Below are positions 51,584-59,301 of a DNA stretch of 64,000 nucleotides, piece after piece (positions within the stretch are counted from its first letter, which is position 1; every line of letters begins with the position of its first letter). Position numbers and translations under genes: made by a program. Origin of the DNA: Streptomyces sp. XY006 (GTDB taxonomy: Bacteria; Actinomycetota; Actinomycetes; Streptomycetales; Streptomycetaceae); NCBI RefSeq assembly GCF_002237655.1, contig NZ_NOKT01000031.1, positions 1-64,000 on the forward strand, written 5' to 3'. The notes beneath the pieces were generated by a model, which did no database searches, was not told the origin of the DNA, and saw only the letters and a list, made by a program, of their open reading frames with translations.

Positions 51584-52207
51584 TCACTTCTCCGCGAGGA
51601 CCGGGGCGATCATCTTGCGGAGCTTCTCCTCGCTCAGCGCCTGGAGCGAGCGGGCGGCGATCTTCCCCTCCCGGTCGAAGACGAGCGTGGAGGGGATCGC
51701 CTGCGGGTTGAGCGTGCCGCGCTCGAAGCGGAGCATCAGCTTGCCCGTCGGGTCGTACAGGCTCGGGTACGTCACCCCGTAGGCCTTCTCGAAGGCGAGG
51801 GCCGGGCCGGTGCTGGTGTCGCGGGTGTTGATGCCGACGAACTGGACGCCCTGGTCCTTCAGGTCCTGGGAGACCTTCTGGAAGCCGGGCGCCTCGGCGC
51901 GGCAGGGCGGGCACCACGAGCCCCAGACGTTGACGACGACGACCTTGCCCTTGTAGTCGTCGACGTCCAGCTGCTTGCCGTCGACGGTCTTGCCGGACAG
52001 GTCCGGGGCGTCGGCGCGCTCGCCCTTGTCGGCGGTGGCGATGCCGTCCTTGCCCAGGACGAAGTTGGTGTCACCGCCGCCGCCCGACGTCCCGCCGGAG
52101 CTGCACGCGGACAGGACCAGCGCCGCGGCCGCGGCACCGGCGGCGAGCAGGGCGGCGCGGCTACGGGTGCGGTTCGAGCACTGGGGGGCGCGGCTGGCGG
52201 CACTCAT
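51584..52207 (-). CDS. resA: Thioredoxin-like lipoprotein ResA/TlpA
   Basis: A 207-residue exported thioredoxin-fold protein. A signal peptide with lipobox VLSAC (Cys at about residue 36) anchors it to the membrane. The redox centre is WGSWCPPCRAEAPGF (CxxC at about residues 94-97), and GTLNPQAIPSTLVFD holds the cis-proline. It reduces apocytochrome c using electrons passed on by CcdA. First gene of the res operon, with the ATG at 52207 and no strong ribosome-binding site in view (ATGCGAAACTTTTCAC precedes it). Confidence 0.94.
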   Translation of the reverse strand: MSAASRAPQCSNRTRSRAALLAAGAAAAALVLSACSSGGTSGGGGDTNFVLGKDGIATADKGERADAPDLSGKTVDGKQLDVDDYKGKVVVVNVWGSWCPPCRAEAPGFQKVSQDLKDQGVQFVGINTRDTSTGPALAFEKAYGVTYPSLYDPTGKLMLRFERGTLNPQAIPSTLVFDREGKIAARSLQALSEEKLRKMIAPVLAEK

Positions 52208-52273
52208 GTGAAAAGTTTCGCATGTCCGTTCCGGGGATCTCGCCCACCCCCCTTGCGGGCGGAAAACCGCATT

Positions 52274-53566
52274 TCAGGCGGCGTTCGAGGAGGGCGAACC
52301 CGAGCCCGTGGGGGTCGCCTTCAGGAACTCCCGCCAGCCGCCCGCCGGCTGCTGCCCGACATCGAGGGTCCGCAGCTTCGCCAGCACCTCGGGCCGCTGC
52401 GCGTCCATCCAGTCGACGTACTGCCGGAAAGAGACGAGACGCACATCGCCGCCCTTGTCCTTCTCGCGCGCCATGTGCTTGAAGGCCTCCTCGACGGCGT
52501 CCATGTAGATGCCGCCGTTCCACTGCTCGAAGTGGTTGCCGATGAAGAGAGGTGCCCGGTTTGTCTCGTATGCCCGCTTGAAGCCCTGGATGTAGGCCTG
52601 GGCCGACTGCTCGCGCCAGCCCGGGTAGTTGTGCGCGGGCGCCTTCGTGGAGTTCAGGGACTGGTTGGCCAGCATGTTGTAGTCCATCGAGAGGACCTCG
52701 AAGCGGCGGCCGGGGAAAGGTATCTGCTGCAGCGGCAGGTCCCAGATGCCCTGCCGCTTCACGGGCCACACCTGGCGGCCGCCCGGGGAGGAGGCGTCGT
52801 AGCGCCAGCCCAGCGCGCGGGCGGTGGGCAGCAGGTTGTCCTGGCCGAGCAGGCACGGCGTGCGGCCGCCGACGAGCTCCTTGTCGTAGTCGAACGGCAG
52901 CGCCGGCAGGTCCGTCCAGCCGGTGTTGGTGCGCCACTGCTTCACGAAGGACTTCGCCTGGTCGATCTCGCTGCGCCACTGGCGGGGCGTCCAGTTCTTG
53001 ACCGAGCCGTGGGACTCGCCGCAGAAGTGGCCGTTGAAGTGCGTGCCGATCTCGTGGCCCTCCAGCCAGGCGCGGCGGACGTTCTTCAGCGTGTCCTTGA
53101 TGTGCGCGTCGGTGAGGTAGCCGATGTCGGAGGCGCCGCGCGGGTTGTTCGGCGGGTCGTAGAGGCGCTTCTTCGACTCGGGCAGCAGGTACAGCCCGGA
53201 CAGGAAGAACGTCATGCTCGCGCCGTGCTCCTTGGCCAGGTCGAGGAAGCGCGGGAAGAGGCCGTTGCCGACCTCGCCGGCGCCGTCCCAGGAGAACACG
53301 ACGAACTGCGGGGGCGCCTGACCCGGCTGGAGCGGCTCGGGCTTCGCGGGCTGGTGGGGCTGCTTGCCGGTGTAGGCGGTGGAGCCGTCGCCGATGGGGC
53401 GGGCGGTGGGCTCGGGCTTCGGCTTACCCTGCGCGCTGTCGCCGCCGGAACCGTCGGCATGGCTCGAATCGTCCGACCCCGTGAGGCCGGCGCACCCGGC
53501 GAGCGAGACAGCGGCGGCGGCTCCCGCGCCGATTGAGAGCATTCCCCTGCGGGAGTAAGGGCGCAT
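52274..53566 (-). CDS. Exported polysaccharide-deacetylase-like lipoprotein, divergent
   Basis: A 430-residue exported protein. The N-terminus RPYSRRGMLSIGAG has a twin-arginine-like RR and leads to a lipobox, VSLAGC (Cys at about residue 25). The NodB-like fold begins at FVVFSWDGAGEVGNGLFPRFLD: the usual TFDDG is FSWDGAG, keeping one Asp. The second motif, HSxxH in standard deacetylases, is GTHFNGHFCG, keeping HxxxH. The activity is therefore uncertain. It may act on wall polymers or be a binding protein. It lies between hemL/phosphatase and the res operon, 66 bases upstream of resA, and could be co-transcribed. Confidence 0.83.
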   Translation of the reverse strand: MRPYSRRGMLSIGAGAAAAVSLAGCAGLTGSDDSSHADGSGGDSAQGKPKPEPTARPIGDGSTAYTGKQPHQPAKPEPLQPGQAPPQFVVFSWDGAGEVGNGLFPRFLDLAKEHGASMTFFLSGLYLLPESKKRLYDPPNNPRGASDIGYLTDAHIKDTLKNVRRAWLEGHEIGTHFNGHFCGESHGSVKNWTPRQWRSEIDQAKSFVKQWRTNTGWTDLPALPFDYDKELVGGRTPCLLGQDNLLPTARALGWRYDASSPGGRQVWPVKRQGIWDLPLQQIPFPGRRFEVLSMDYNMLANQSLNSTKAPAHNYPGWREQSAQAYIQGFKRAYETNRAPLFIGNHFEQWNGGIYMDAVEEAFKHMAREKDKGGDVRLVSFRQYVDWMDAQRPEVLAKLRTLDVGQQPAGGWREFLKATPTGSGSPSSNAA

Positions 53567-53683
53567 GGCTTCCCCGATCCGTCACGTTCTCTGGTGGTCA
53601 CCCAGTCAGAGGACGTGACGGTCGAGGAGGTTCCGCCCAAATGCGCAGATTCCGTAACGAAGGAGTCGAAAGCGATCGGAAAG

Positions 53684-53744
53684 GGTCAGGCCCTGTACCG
53701 ATCAGGCCCTGTACCGGTCGGGCCCAGTACTGGTCCGGCCCTAG
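53684..53744. repeat. 16-bp tandem repeat, about four units
   Basis: Two near-identical 16-base units (GGTCAGGCCCTGTACC, GATCAGGCCCTGTACC), a third degenerate one (GGTCGGGCCCAGTACT) and a partial fourth run into the stop codon of the phosphatase gene. The period and the GGTC-GG core match the longer array at 43907. The repeat lies in the 174-base gap between two minus-strand genes. Confidence 0.75.
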
Positions 53745-54472
53745 GCGCCGAACGCCTTGTCCTTGCCCTTCACCGGCTTCGCCCCCGCGAGGAGATGCGC
53801 CGGGACGAGATCGCGGGCCGGCTCGTTGTAGCCGACGGAGACGATCCGGTCGCCCCGGTACGTGAAGGTCGTCAGCGAGGCGAGCGTGCACTGCCGCTTG
53901 CGCGGGTCGTGCCACAGCCGCCGCCGCTCGACGTAGGACCGCACGATCCAGATGGGCAGCTGGTGGCTGACCACGACCGCCTCGTGCCCGCGGGCCTTGT
54001 CCTTCGCCGCGCCCAGCGCGCTCATCATGCGCACGACCTGGTCCACGTACGGCTCGCCCCAGGACGGCCGGAACGGGTTGACCAGGTGCCGCCAGTTGCC
54101 GGGCTTGCGCAGCGCCCCGTCCCCGACGCCGAACGTCTTGCCCTGGAAGATGTTCTCGGCCTCGATCAGCCGCTCGTCCGTGGCGAGGTCCAGCCCGTGC
54201 GCCTTGGCGATCGGCTCGGCCGTCTCCTGCGCGCGCTCCAGCGGCGAGGCGACGACGTACGTCACGTCCCGCCCGGCCAGGTGGTCCGCGACCCGGTCGG
54301 CCATGCGGCGGCCCAGCTCGGAGAGGTGGTAGCCGGGCAGCCGGCCGTAGAGGATGCCGTCCGGGTTGGCGACCTCGCCGTGCCGCATGAGGTGGACGAC
54401 GGTGATGTCCTGGTCGCTCGTGCTGCTGCTCGTGCCGCTCAGGTCGCCGTGGGGGCTCGTCACGTCGCTCAT
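53741..54472 (-). CDS. Histidine phosphatase family protein
   Basis: A 243-residue protein of the phosphoglycerate-mutase-like branch. VVHLMRHGEVANPDGILYGRLPGYHLSELGRR (core LMRHGEVANP, about residue 28) has the catalytic RHG, and EAVVVSHQLPIWIV the second His. The acid pair is in VVASPLERAQETAEPIA. Substrate unknown. The gene overlaps hemL by four bases (ATGA), so it is translated together with it, an arrangement kept in many Streptomyces. The tail is basic (GAKPVKGKDKAFGA). A 16-bp repeat crosses its stop codon. Confidence 0.92.
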   Translation of the reverse strand: MSDVTSPHGDLSGTSSSTSDQDITVVHLMRHGEVANPDGILYGRLPGYHLSELGRRMADRVADHLAGRDVTYVVASPLERAQETAEPIAKAHGLDLATDERLIEAENIFQGKTFGVGDGALRKPGNWRHLVNPFRPSWGEPYVDQVVRMMSALGAAKDKARGHEAVVVSHQLPIWIVRSYVERRRLWHDPRKRQCTLASLTTFTYRGDRIVSVGYNEPARDLVPAHLLAGAKPVKGKDKAFGA

Positions 54473-55785
54473 GCCGTCGCCTCCGCCGCCGCGCGGGCCG
54501 CCGCCGGGAGGGCGTCGGCGATCTTCTGCACGGCTCGCTCGTCGTGCGCCGTGGACACGAACCAGGACTCGAAGGAGGACGGCGGCAGGTAGACGCCGTT
54601 CGCGAGCAGGGAGTGGAAGAACGCGGTGAAGCGGAATGACTCCTGCGTCTTGGCGTCCTCGTAGTTGCGCACGGGCCGGTCGGTGAAGAACACGGAGAAC
54701 ATGTTCGAGGCGGTCTGCAGCCGGTGGGCGACGCCCTCCTTGGTCAGGGCCTCGGTGACCAGGCCCTGGATCTCCTTCGACACGGCGTCGACCTTCGCGT
54801 AGGCCGCGTCGTCGAGCAGCCGCAGCTGGGCGAGGCCGGCGGCGGTGGCGACGGGGTTCCCGGAGAGGGTGCCGGCCTGGTAGACGGGCCCGGCCGGGGC
54901 CAGGTGCGCCATGACGTCCGCGCGTCCGCCGAAGGCCGCGGCGGGGAAGCCGCCGCCCATCACCTTGCCGAAGGTCATCAGGTCCGGGACCACGCCGTCG
55001 ACCCCGAACCACCCGGCGCGGCTGGTCCGGAAGCCGGTCATGACCTCGTCGGAGATGTAGAGGGCGCCGTTCTCGGAGCAGAGGTCCTTCAGGCCCTGGT
55101 TGAACCCCTCGGCGGGCGGTACGACGCCCATGTTGCCCGGGGAGGCCTCGGTGATCACGCAGGCGATCTCGCCGGGGTGGGCCCGGAAGGCCTCGCGGAC
55201 GGCGTCGAGGTCGTTGTAGGGCAGGACGATGGTGTCGCCGGCCTGGGCGCCCGTGACGCCCGGGGTGTCGGGCAGCGCGAAGGTGGCGACGCCGCTGCCG
55301 GCCGCGGCGAGCAGCGAGTCGACGTGGCCGTGGTAGCAGCCCGCGAACTTGACCACCTTCGTGCGCCGGGTGAAGCCCCGCGCGAGCCGGATCGCGGACA
55401 TGGTCGCCTCGGTCCCGCTGGACACGAGCCGGACCTGCTCCAGCGGCGCGACCCGGGCGACCATCTCCTCGGCGAGCGCGACCTCGCCCTCACCGGGCGT
55501 GCCGAAGGACGTGCCCCGGGCGACGGCGTCCTGCACGGCCGCGATCACCTCGGGGTGCGCGTGCCCGAGGATCATGGGACCCCAGGAACACACGAGGTCC
55601 ACATACTCCCGGCCGTCCGCGTCCGTCAGATACGGGCCCGTCCCGGACACCATGAACCGTGGCGTGCCGCCGACGGCCCGGAAGGCCCGGACCGGGGAGT
55701 TCACGCCGCCGGGTGTGACGGCCGCCGCGCGGTCGAACAGAGCCTGCGAGGCCGGTGCTTCATACGGATATGACAGTTCGCTCAT
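54469..55785 (-). CDS. hemL: Glutamate-1-semialdehyde 2,1-aminomutase
   Basis: A 438-residue PLP enzyme of fold type I that turns glutamate-1-semialdehyde into 5-aminolevulinate, the step after HemA. AAVTPGGVNSPVRAFRAVGG, FVSSGTEATMSAIRLAR (VRLVSSGTEATMSAIR core), YISDEVMTGFR and the PLP lysine in LMTFGKVMGGGFPAAAFGG are diagnostic. The enzyme is cytosolic and dimeric. With hemA, C, D and B 36-43 kb away, the window holds the whole path from glutamyl-tRNA to uroporphyrinogen III. The start at 55785 gives the family's usual beginning, SELSYPYEAPASQALFDRAA. Confidence 0.96.
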   Translation of the reverse strand: MSELSYPYEAPASQALFDRAAAVTPGGVNSPVRAFRAVGGTPRFMVSGTGPYLTDADGREYVDLVCSWGPMILGHAHPEVIAAVQDAVARGTSFGTPGEGEVALAEEMVARVAPLEQVRLVSSGTEATMSAIRLARGFTRRTKVVKFAGCYHGHVDSLLAAAGSGVATFALPDTPGVTGAQAGDTIVLPYNDLDAVREAFRAHPGEIACVITEASPGNMGVVPPAEGFNQGLKDLCSENGALYISDEVMTGFRTSRAGWFGVDGVVPDLMTFGKVMGGGFPAAAFGGRADVMAHLAPAGPVYQAGTLSGNPVATAAGLAQLRLLDDAAYAKVDAVSKEIQGLVTEALTKEGVAHRLQTASNMFSVFFTDRPVRNYEDAKTQESFRFTAFFHSLLANGVYLPPSSFESWFVSTAHDERAVQKIADALPAAARAAAEATA

Positions 55786-56297
55786 GACCTGCGACTTCTC
55801 CGACCTTCTCCGACGTAGTCGGGCTCCGGGTGCCATTGACCTGTTCAGGGTAGGCCAGCGGGCCGGGGGCGAGGGCGTGGGACGACCGGACCCCGGGCCC
55901 CCGTCGTCTGCGAGACTGGGACCTGATACACACAGCTCGGCCGGCTCCACGCTGGTCGAAGGCTGCGAAGATCCTGCGGACAGATGTTTCAGCGCACGTT
56001 TCGGCGGGCGGCCGTGGGGGAGGTCACTGACACGATGATCGGGTTGCGCGGCGGGGGCGACGCGTTCTGGAAAAGCAGTCGGGTGGAGATATGCATCGCG
56101 GTGGCGGACTGGGCGAGGGGACCGATGACCTGGGTCCTCGACGTGCCCGGCGGGGAAGGCACCGGCGCGAAGCGGAGGACACGCAGGAGACACGGCAGGC
56201 CCAGGGTCGGCCGAGTGAACCGGAGCGCCTCGACGGACGTACTGAACGCCGAGTGGACGATCTTCGGTCCGGGAGCGGGAATGGTGGTCGGGTGGGG
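55786..56297. other. Intergenic region between hemL and the element-proximal gene
   Basis: 512 bases. It must carry the hemL promoter and the start signals of the gene at 56298. An open frame of up to 105 codons (55984-56301, or from an ATG at 56035) ends in GTGA at the start of that gene, a coupling arrangement. However, it uses many AGG/AGA codons in its second half, has no ribosome-binding site and no family I recognise, so it is not called. Confidence 0.4.
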
Positions 56298-56729
56298 GTG
56301 ACGTACAAGTACTTCGGCGCGCCCGACGGCGCCACCGCGGCCCGCGTCCCGATCTCGATGCGTCCCGAGGAACTCGGCGGCGACGAGCTCGGCATGAACG
56401 GCATGTTCACGAAGATCAAGCCGGAGACCATGGCGGCGATGGTCCTGACGGGCATCGAGGGCGTCCCGCTGCACAAGGTCCCGCCCCTGGAGCTGGTCGT
56501 CCTGCACCCGGACTACGCGGTCGTCAAGCTCCCCATGACGGTCGTCGACCCCCTGCGCGGCATCGGCGAGGAGGCGGTCGGAGCGGCGGCCTTCATCTGG
56601 TCGACGGTCCCGGACCGCGGCGGCCCACGAGACGCGTTCAACGTCTACCAACTGCTGCACGAGTGGCAGGACTTCTCGCATCGGTTGCATGAGGCGGGGC
56701 ACCAGCCGTATTGCTTGGTGTGGCCCTGA
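56298..56729 (+). CDS. Conserved hypothetical protein next to the element
   Basis: A 143-residue protein of unknown function. It has balanced charge and no membrane segment. Readable blocks are YKYFGAPDGATAARVPI, GGDELGMNGMFTKIKPETMAAM and the end HEAGHQPYCLVWP. Codon use fits a real Streptomyces gene. GTG start; GGGTGGGG before it is a weak ribosome-binding site. Its stop lies 77 bases from the integrase stop, so its 3' end or the terminator just after it may mark the insertion site of the mobile element. The gene looks intact. Confidence 0.75.
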   Translation: MTYKYFGAPDGATAARVPISMRPEELGGDELGMNGMFTKIKPETMAAMVLTGIEGVPLHKVPPLELVVLHPDYAVVKLPMTVVDPLRGIGEEAVGAAAFIWSTVPDRGGPRDAFNVYQLLHEWQDFSHRLHEAGHQPYCLVWP

Positions 56730-56759
56730 TCGGCTCTGAGCTGGGGTTTCTTGCGGGTT

Positions 56760-56788
56760 GGGCGGGGTCTTCGGACCTCGCCCTTTTT
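56760..56788 (+). terminator. Terminator at the element boundary
   Basis: GGGCGGGGTC and GACCTCGCCC pair with one G-T position around TTCG, followed by TTTTT. It lies between the hypothetical gene and the integrase, and may belong to the chromosomal side of the attachment site. Confidence 0.8.
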
Positions 56789-56806
56789 GGTGCCGGGGGA
56801 GGGCCG

Positions 56807-58144
56807 TCAGGCGGCCAGGGCACATTGAGGGCACATTGGTTTTGCTGGGGGTGCTGATGTGCCCTGGGCTGCGGGTGGGTCGCCGTCGTTTTCCGCCTCG
56901 GCTTCCGTTTCCGTGAAGGCGTCGTCGATCGCCTTGCGGGTGCGGGTCTCGCTGGACGGCAGCAAGTGCGTGTACGTCCGGAGCGTGAAGCCCGGGTCCG
57001 AGTGGCCGAGGTACTCGGAGAGCGCCTTTATGCTCTCACCCGCGTCCAGGAGCACGGAGGCGTAGGCGTGCCGGAGGGCGTGCATCCCGTCTTCGGGGGC
57101 CGCCTGGAGGTACCTCGCACCGCGCTCGCGGGGAGGGATCACGCCGGCGGCAGCCAGAGCGCGCTTCCAGTCGCCCATGTTGAAGACGCTGCGGTTGTAG
57201 GCCCGCCCCTTCTGGTCGACGAAGAGGAGACGGAAGGTCTTCGGCTCGCCGTCCGGCTTGGCCCACGGCAGGGTGACCTCGACCGGCGGGAACTCCTTCG
57301 TGTGGGCCTTGAGGGCGGCAGCAAGCTGGGCCGGTAGAGGCACAGATCGGATCTTGTTCCCCTTGGGCAGGGCGAAGACGGGCTTCGTGCCGACGAGCCG
57401 TACCTGGCGGTTGACGTGGATCCAGCCGGTCTTGAAGTCGATGTCCTCGACGGCAAAGCCGAAGACCTCGCCCTGACGCAGGCCGCAGCCAAAGGCGAGC
57501 TTGCCGCCGGCCTGGAAGCGCTTGGGCAGGCCGGCGAGGACTGCCCGGACGCGCTCCAGAGGCCAAGGGATGATCTTCTTCTTGGTCGCGGTCGGCAGCT
57601 TGACCGACTTCGCCTTGCAGGGGTTCTTCGGCAGGAGCCCATCCTCCACGGCCGCGCCGAGGATACTGGAGAGGATGTCGAAGATGCCCTCGATCGTCGA
57701 CACCTCCAGGCGGGCGTCCTGGAGGGTGCGGATCCAGCCCTGGATGACCGAGGGCTGGTTGAGGGAACGAAGCTCGCGTCGCCCGAGGTGCTCGACGATG
57801 TGGTTGCGGACCGTTGCCTCGTAGCGGAGGGCTGTCGTCGGACCGACGGAGTTCGCGTCCAACCACTTCTGTGCGTAGGCGCCGAGCGTCTGCTTCGTCT
57901 CGGCTGGCACGACGTAGGAACCGCGCCGGATCTCGACGTCGACCTCAGCGGCCCGGTTGTCCGCCTCAGCCTTGGTGTCGAAGTTCTCCTTGCGCTGGCG
58001 GCCGTCCAGATCGCGGTAGCGGACCTGCCACCGCTTGCCGACGCCATGATCGGCGGTGGGGACCATCTGCCGCGTACGGCTCTTGTGTTCACCGCACTCG
58101 GCCTCGGTGGGCTTGGGGTGGGACTTGTGCCAGCGGTCGTACAC
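56807..58144 (-). CDS. Tyrosine recombinase (integrase)
   Basis: A 445-residue phage/plasmid integrase. An N-terminal arm-binding domain with WQVRYRDLDGRQRKENFDT (AP2-like) is followed by a SAM-like core-binding domain (about 70-150). The catalytic domain has Arg in AFGCGLRQGEVFGF, the H-R pair in GMHALRHAYASVLL, and the C-terminal YLGHSDPGFTLRTYTHL with the nucleophile Tyr. The C-terminus is acidic, then ends in CPQC, a possible zinc knuckle, with the ten-base AATGTGCCCT repeated in the DNA. The start is uncertain: GTG at 58144 directly behind the repressor stop is chosen; a TTG at 58153 would overlap it. Confidence 0.93.
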   Translation of the reverse strand: MYDRWHKSHPKPTEAECGEHKSRTRQMVPTADHGVGKRWQVRYRDLDGRQRKENFDTKAEADNRAAEVDVEIRRGSYVVPAETKQTLGAYAQKWLDANSVGPTTALRYEATVRNHIVEHLGRRELRSLNQPSVIQGWIRTLQDARLEVSTIEGIFDILSSILGAAVEDGLLPKNPCKAKSVKLPTATKKKIIPWPLERVRAVLAGLPKRFQAGGKLAFGCGLRQGEVFGFAVEDIDFKTGWIHVNRQVRLVGTKPVFALPKGNKIRSVPLPAQLAAALKAHTKEFPPVEVTLPWAKPDGEPKTFRLLFVDQKGRAYNRSVFNMGDWKRALAAAGVIPPRERGARYLQAAPEDGMHALRHAYASVLLDAGESIKALSEYLGHSDPGFTLRTYTHLLPSSETRTRKAIDDAFTETEAEAENDGDPPAAQGTSAPPAKPMCPQCALAA

Positions 58145-58145
58145 G

Positions 58146-58442
58146 TCAGCCAAGAAGGACCCCCTGAATGCGCTCCCAGGTCCGGAGCGGAGAGGTCTCC
58201 AGAGGCAGCAGGACTGCGTGCGAGACGCCGAGGGCGGCGGCGATCGCGACGAGGTCGTCGACGTCACAGCGGCGGTGGGCGCGCTCGGTGCGGCTGAGGG
58301 CTGTGTTACACATCGGGCGGCCCAGCGCGGTGCATCGGGCAGCCAGCTGGTGCTGGGTCAGGCCGCGCGCGATGCGTATTCGCTCTATGGCGTGGGCGGC
58401 GTGGAGGCCGGCGGGGCCTATTTCAACGGGTCGAGTTGCCAT
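58146..58442 (-). CDS. XRE-family repressor-like protein of the element
   Basis: A 98-residue helix-turn-helix protein. AIERIRIARGLTQHQLAARC and ALSRTERAHRRCDVDDLVAIAAALGVSH (cores RGLTQHQLAARC and LVAIAAALGVS) form an XRE domain. It is followed immediately by the integrase, so it probably controls integrase and, from the divergent side, the transfer genes. No ribosome-binding site precedes the ATG at 58442. TTGCCA (58479-58474), 17 bases, then TTACAG (58456-58451) on the minus strand ends nine bases before the ATG, so the transcript may start at the codon itself. Confidence 0.83.
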   Translation of the reverse strand: MATRPVEIGPAGLHAAHAIERIRIARGLTQHQLAARCTALGRPMCNTALSRTERAHRRCDVDDLVAIAAALGVSHAVLLPLETSPLRTWERIQGVLLG

Positions 58443-58482
58443 GACAGGTAGCTGTAACTTGCAGCCGACCTTTATGGCAAGA

Positions 58483-58502
58483 GTTGGCTCTAAAACTCTA
58501 CA
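58483..58502 (-). repeat. 20-bp element, left copy
   Basis: Reads TGTAGAGTTTTAGAGCCAAC toward the repressor gene (minus strand). It pairs with the copy at 58833-58852, with 18 of 20 bases identical. Confidence 0.7.
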
Positions 58503-58832
58503 AAAGTCGTTGCAGGGTGACCGTGGGGCGGCGTGGCGTTTATCTCGCCCATTCACGAGGCACGGACGAGTAATTCCGGGAGTCGCCGTGCTAACTTGCC
58601 GTCACGCGTGAACTTTGGGCGTTTTGAGCCGGTAACCGATGATGTGCTCACCGCTTGCTTCAGCTCACCTGATCACCTGCCCAGACAGGCTCCGGCCTGC
58701 ACCAACCGACGAGACGGGCCCGGTCGGTGCCCCCCGGGCGATCAGGGATGAGGAGGTAGTCGCCAACTTTTTGGTCAACGGCCGATCCACCTCTACGGTT
58801 ATTACCCCTCCCAGCCACGCCGAGGGAATTAG

Positions 58833-58852
58833 TGGAGAGTTTTAGAACCAAC
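58833..58852 (+). repeat. 20-bp element, right copy
   Basis: Reads TGGAGAGTTTTAGAACCAAC toward the excisionase-like gene (plus strand). Mirror image of the copy at 58483-58502. Confidence 0.7.
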
Positions 58853-58921
58853 GCTGGACTTCTTCGCTGGCGGTGTGGCTGTGTTGTCCAGGCACGCTGT
58901 CCAAGACCGAAAAGGAGCCCT

Positions 58922-59164
58922 GTGCCGAATACCTCTCTCCGCAGCGCGAACGCCCCTTCCTCCGCCGACGCTGCCCGGCGCGGCCCGTTGGCCACCCCGG
59001 CGGAAGTCGCTGCCTATCTCGGGGTGCCGGTGAAAACGCTCTACCAGTGGAAGTACCGGGGCCTCGGCCCCAACGTGCACAAGGTCGGCCGCCACCTCCG
59101 CTACCGCTGGTCCGAGGTGGACGCCTGGGTGAACGCCCAGTCCGCGTACGACCTCACGGCCTGA
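58922..59164 (+). CDS. xis: Excisionase-like helix-turn-helix protein
   Basis: An 80-residue protein of the HTH_17/excisionase family. LATPAEVAAYLGVPVKTLYQW is the helix-turn-helix (about residues 20-40), and GRHLRYRWSEVDAWV the wing. The GTG at 58922 has AAAAGGAG five bases upstream, a strong site; the frame upstream is open but lacks one. In elements of this kind the protein bends DNA so that the integrase can excise the element. It heads the plus-strand gene row. It shares its fold, but not its sequence, with the chromosomal HTH at 4261. Confidence 0.9.
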   Translation: MPNTSLRSANAPSSADAARRGPLATPAEVAAYLGVPVKTLYQWKYRGLGPNVHKVGRHLRYRWSEVDAWVNAQSAYDLTA

Positions 59165-59301
59165 AGCCGCCCTGCCGGGACAGCGAAGCGGCTCTCCGCG
59201 AGCCACCGCCGAGAGCCACAGAGTCCCCGCCCCCATCGCCCTTGAACGATCGAATCGGTGGGCCGGGCCTTGCCCGTCCGGCCCACCGGGAAGGAACGCC
59301 T

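Larger units (their letters stand above)
58443..58921. promoter_or_regulatory. Divergent control region with a pair of inverted 20-bp elements
   Basis: 479 bases between repressor and excisionase-like gene, less GC-rich than the surroundings. GTTGGCTCTAAAACTCTACA at 58483-58502 returns as its inverse, GTTGGTTCTAAAACTCTCCA read on the minus strand, at 58852-58833: 18 of 20 positions match. Each copy has the same orientation relative to the gene it precedes and lies 41-89 bases from a start codon. This is best explained as a shared operator for both divergent promoters. Open frames here lack ribosome-binding sites and are not called. Confidence 0.65.

Noticed and set aside
58660..58995. A minus-strand frame of 111 codons in the element's control region
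   Set aside because: No ribosome-binding site, overlaps the excisionase start, poor codon use, no relatives recognised.
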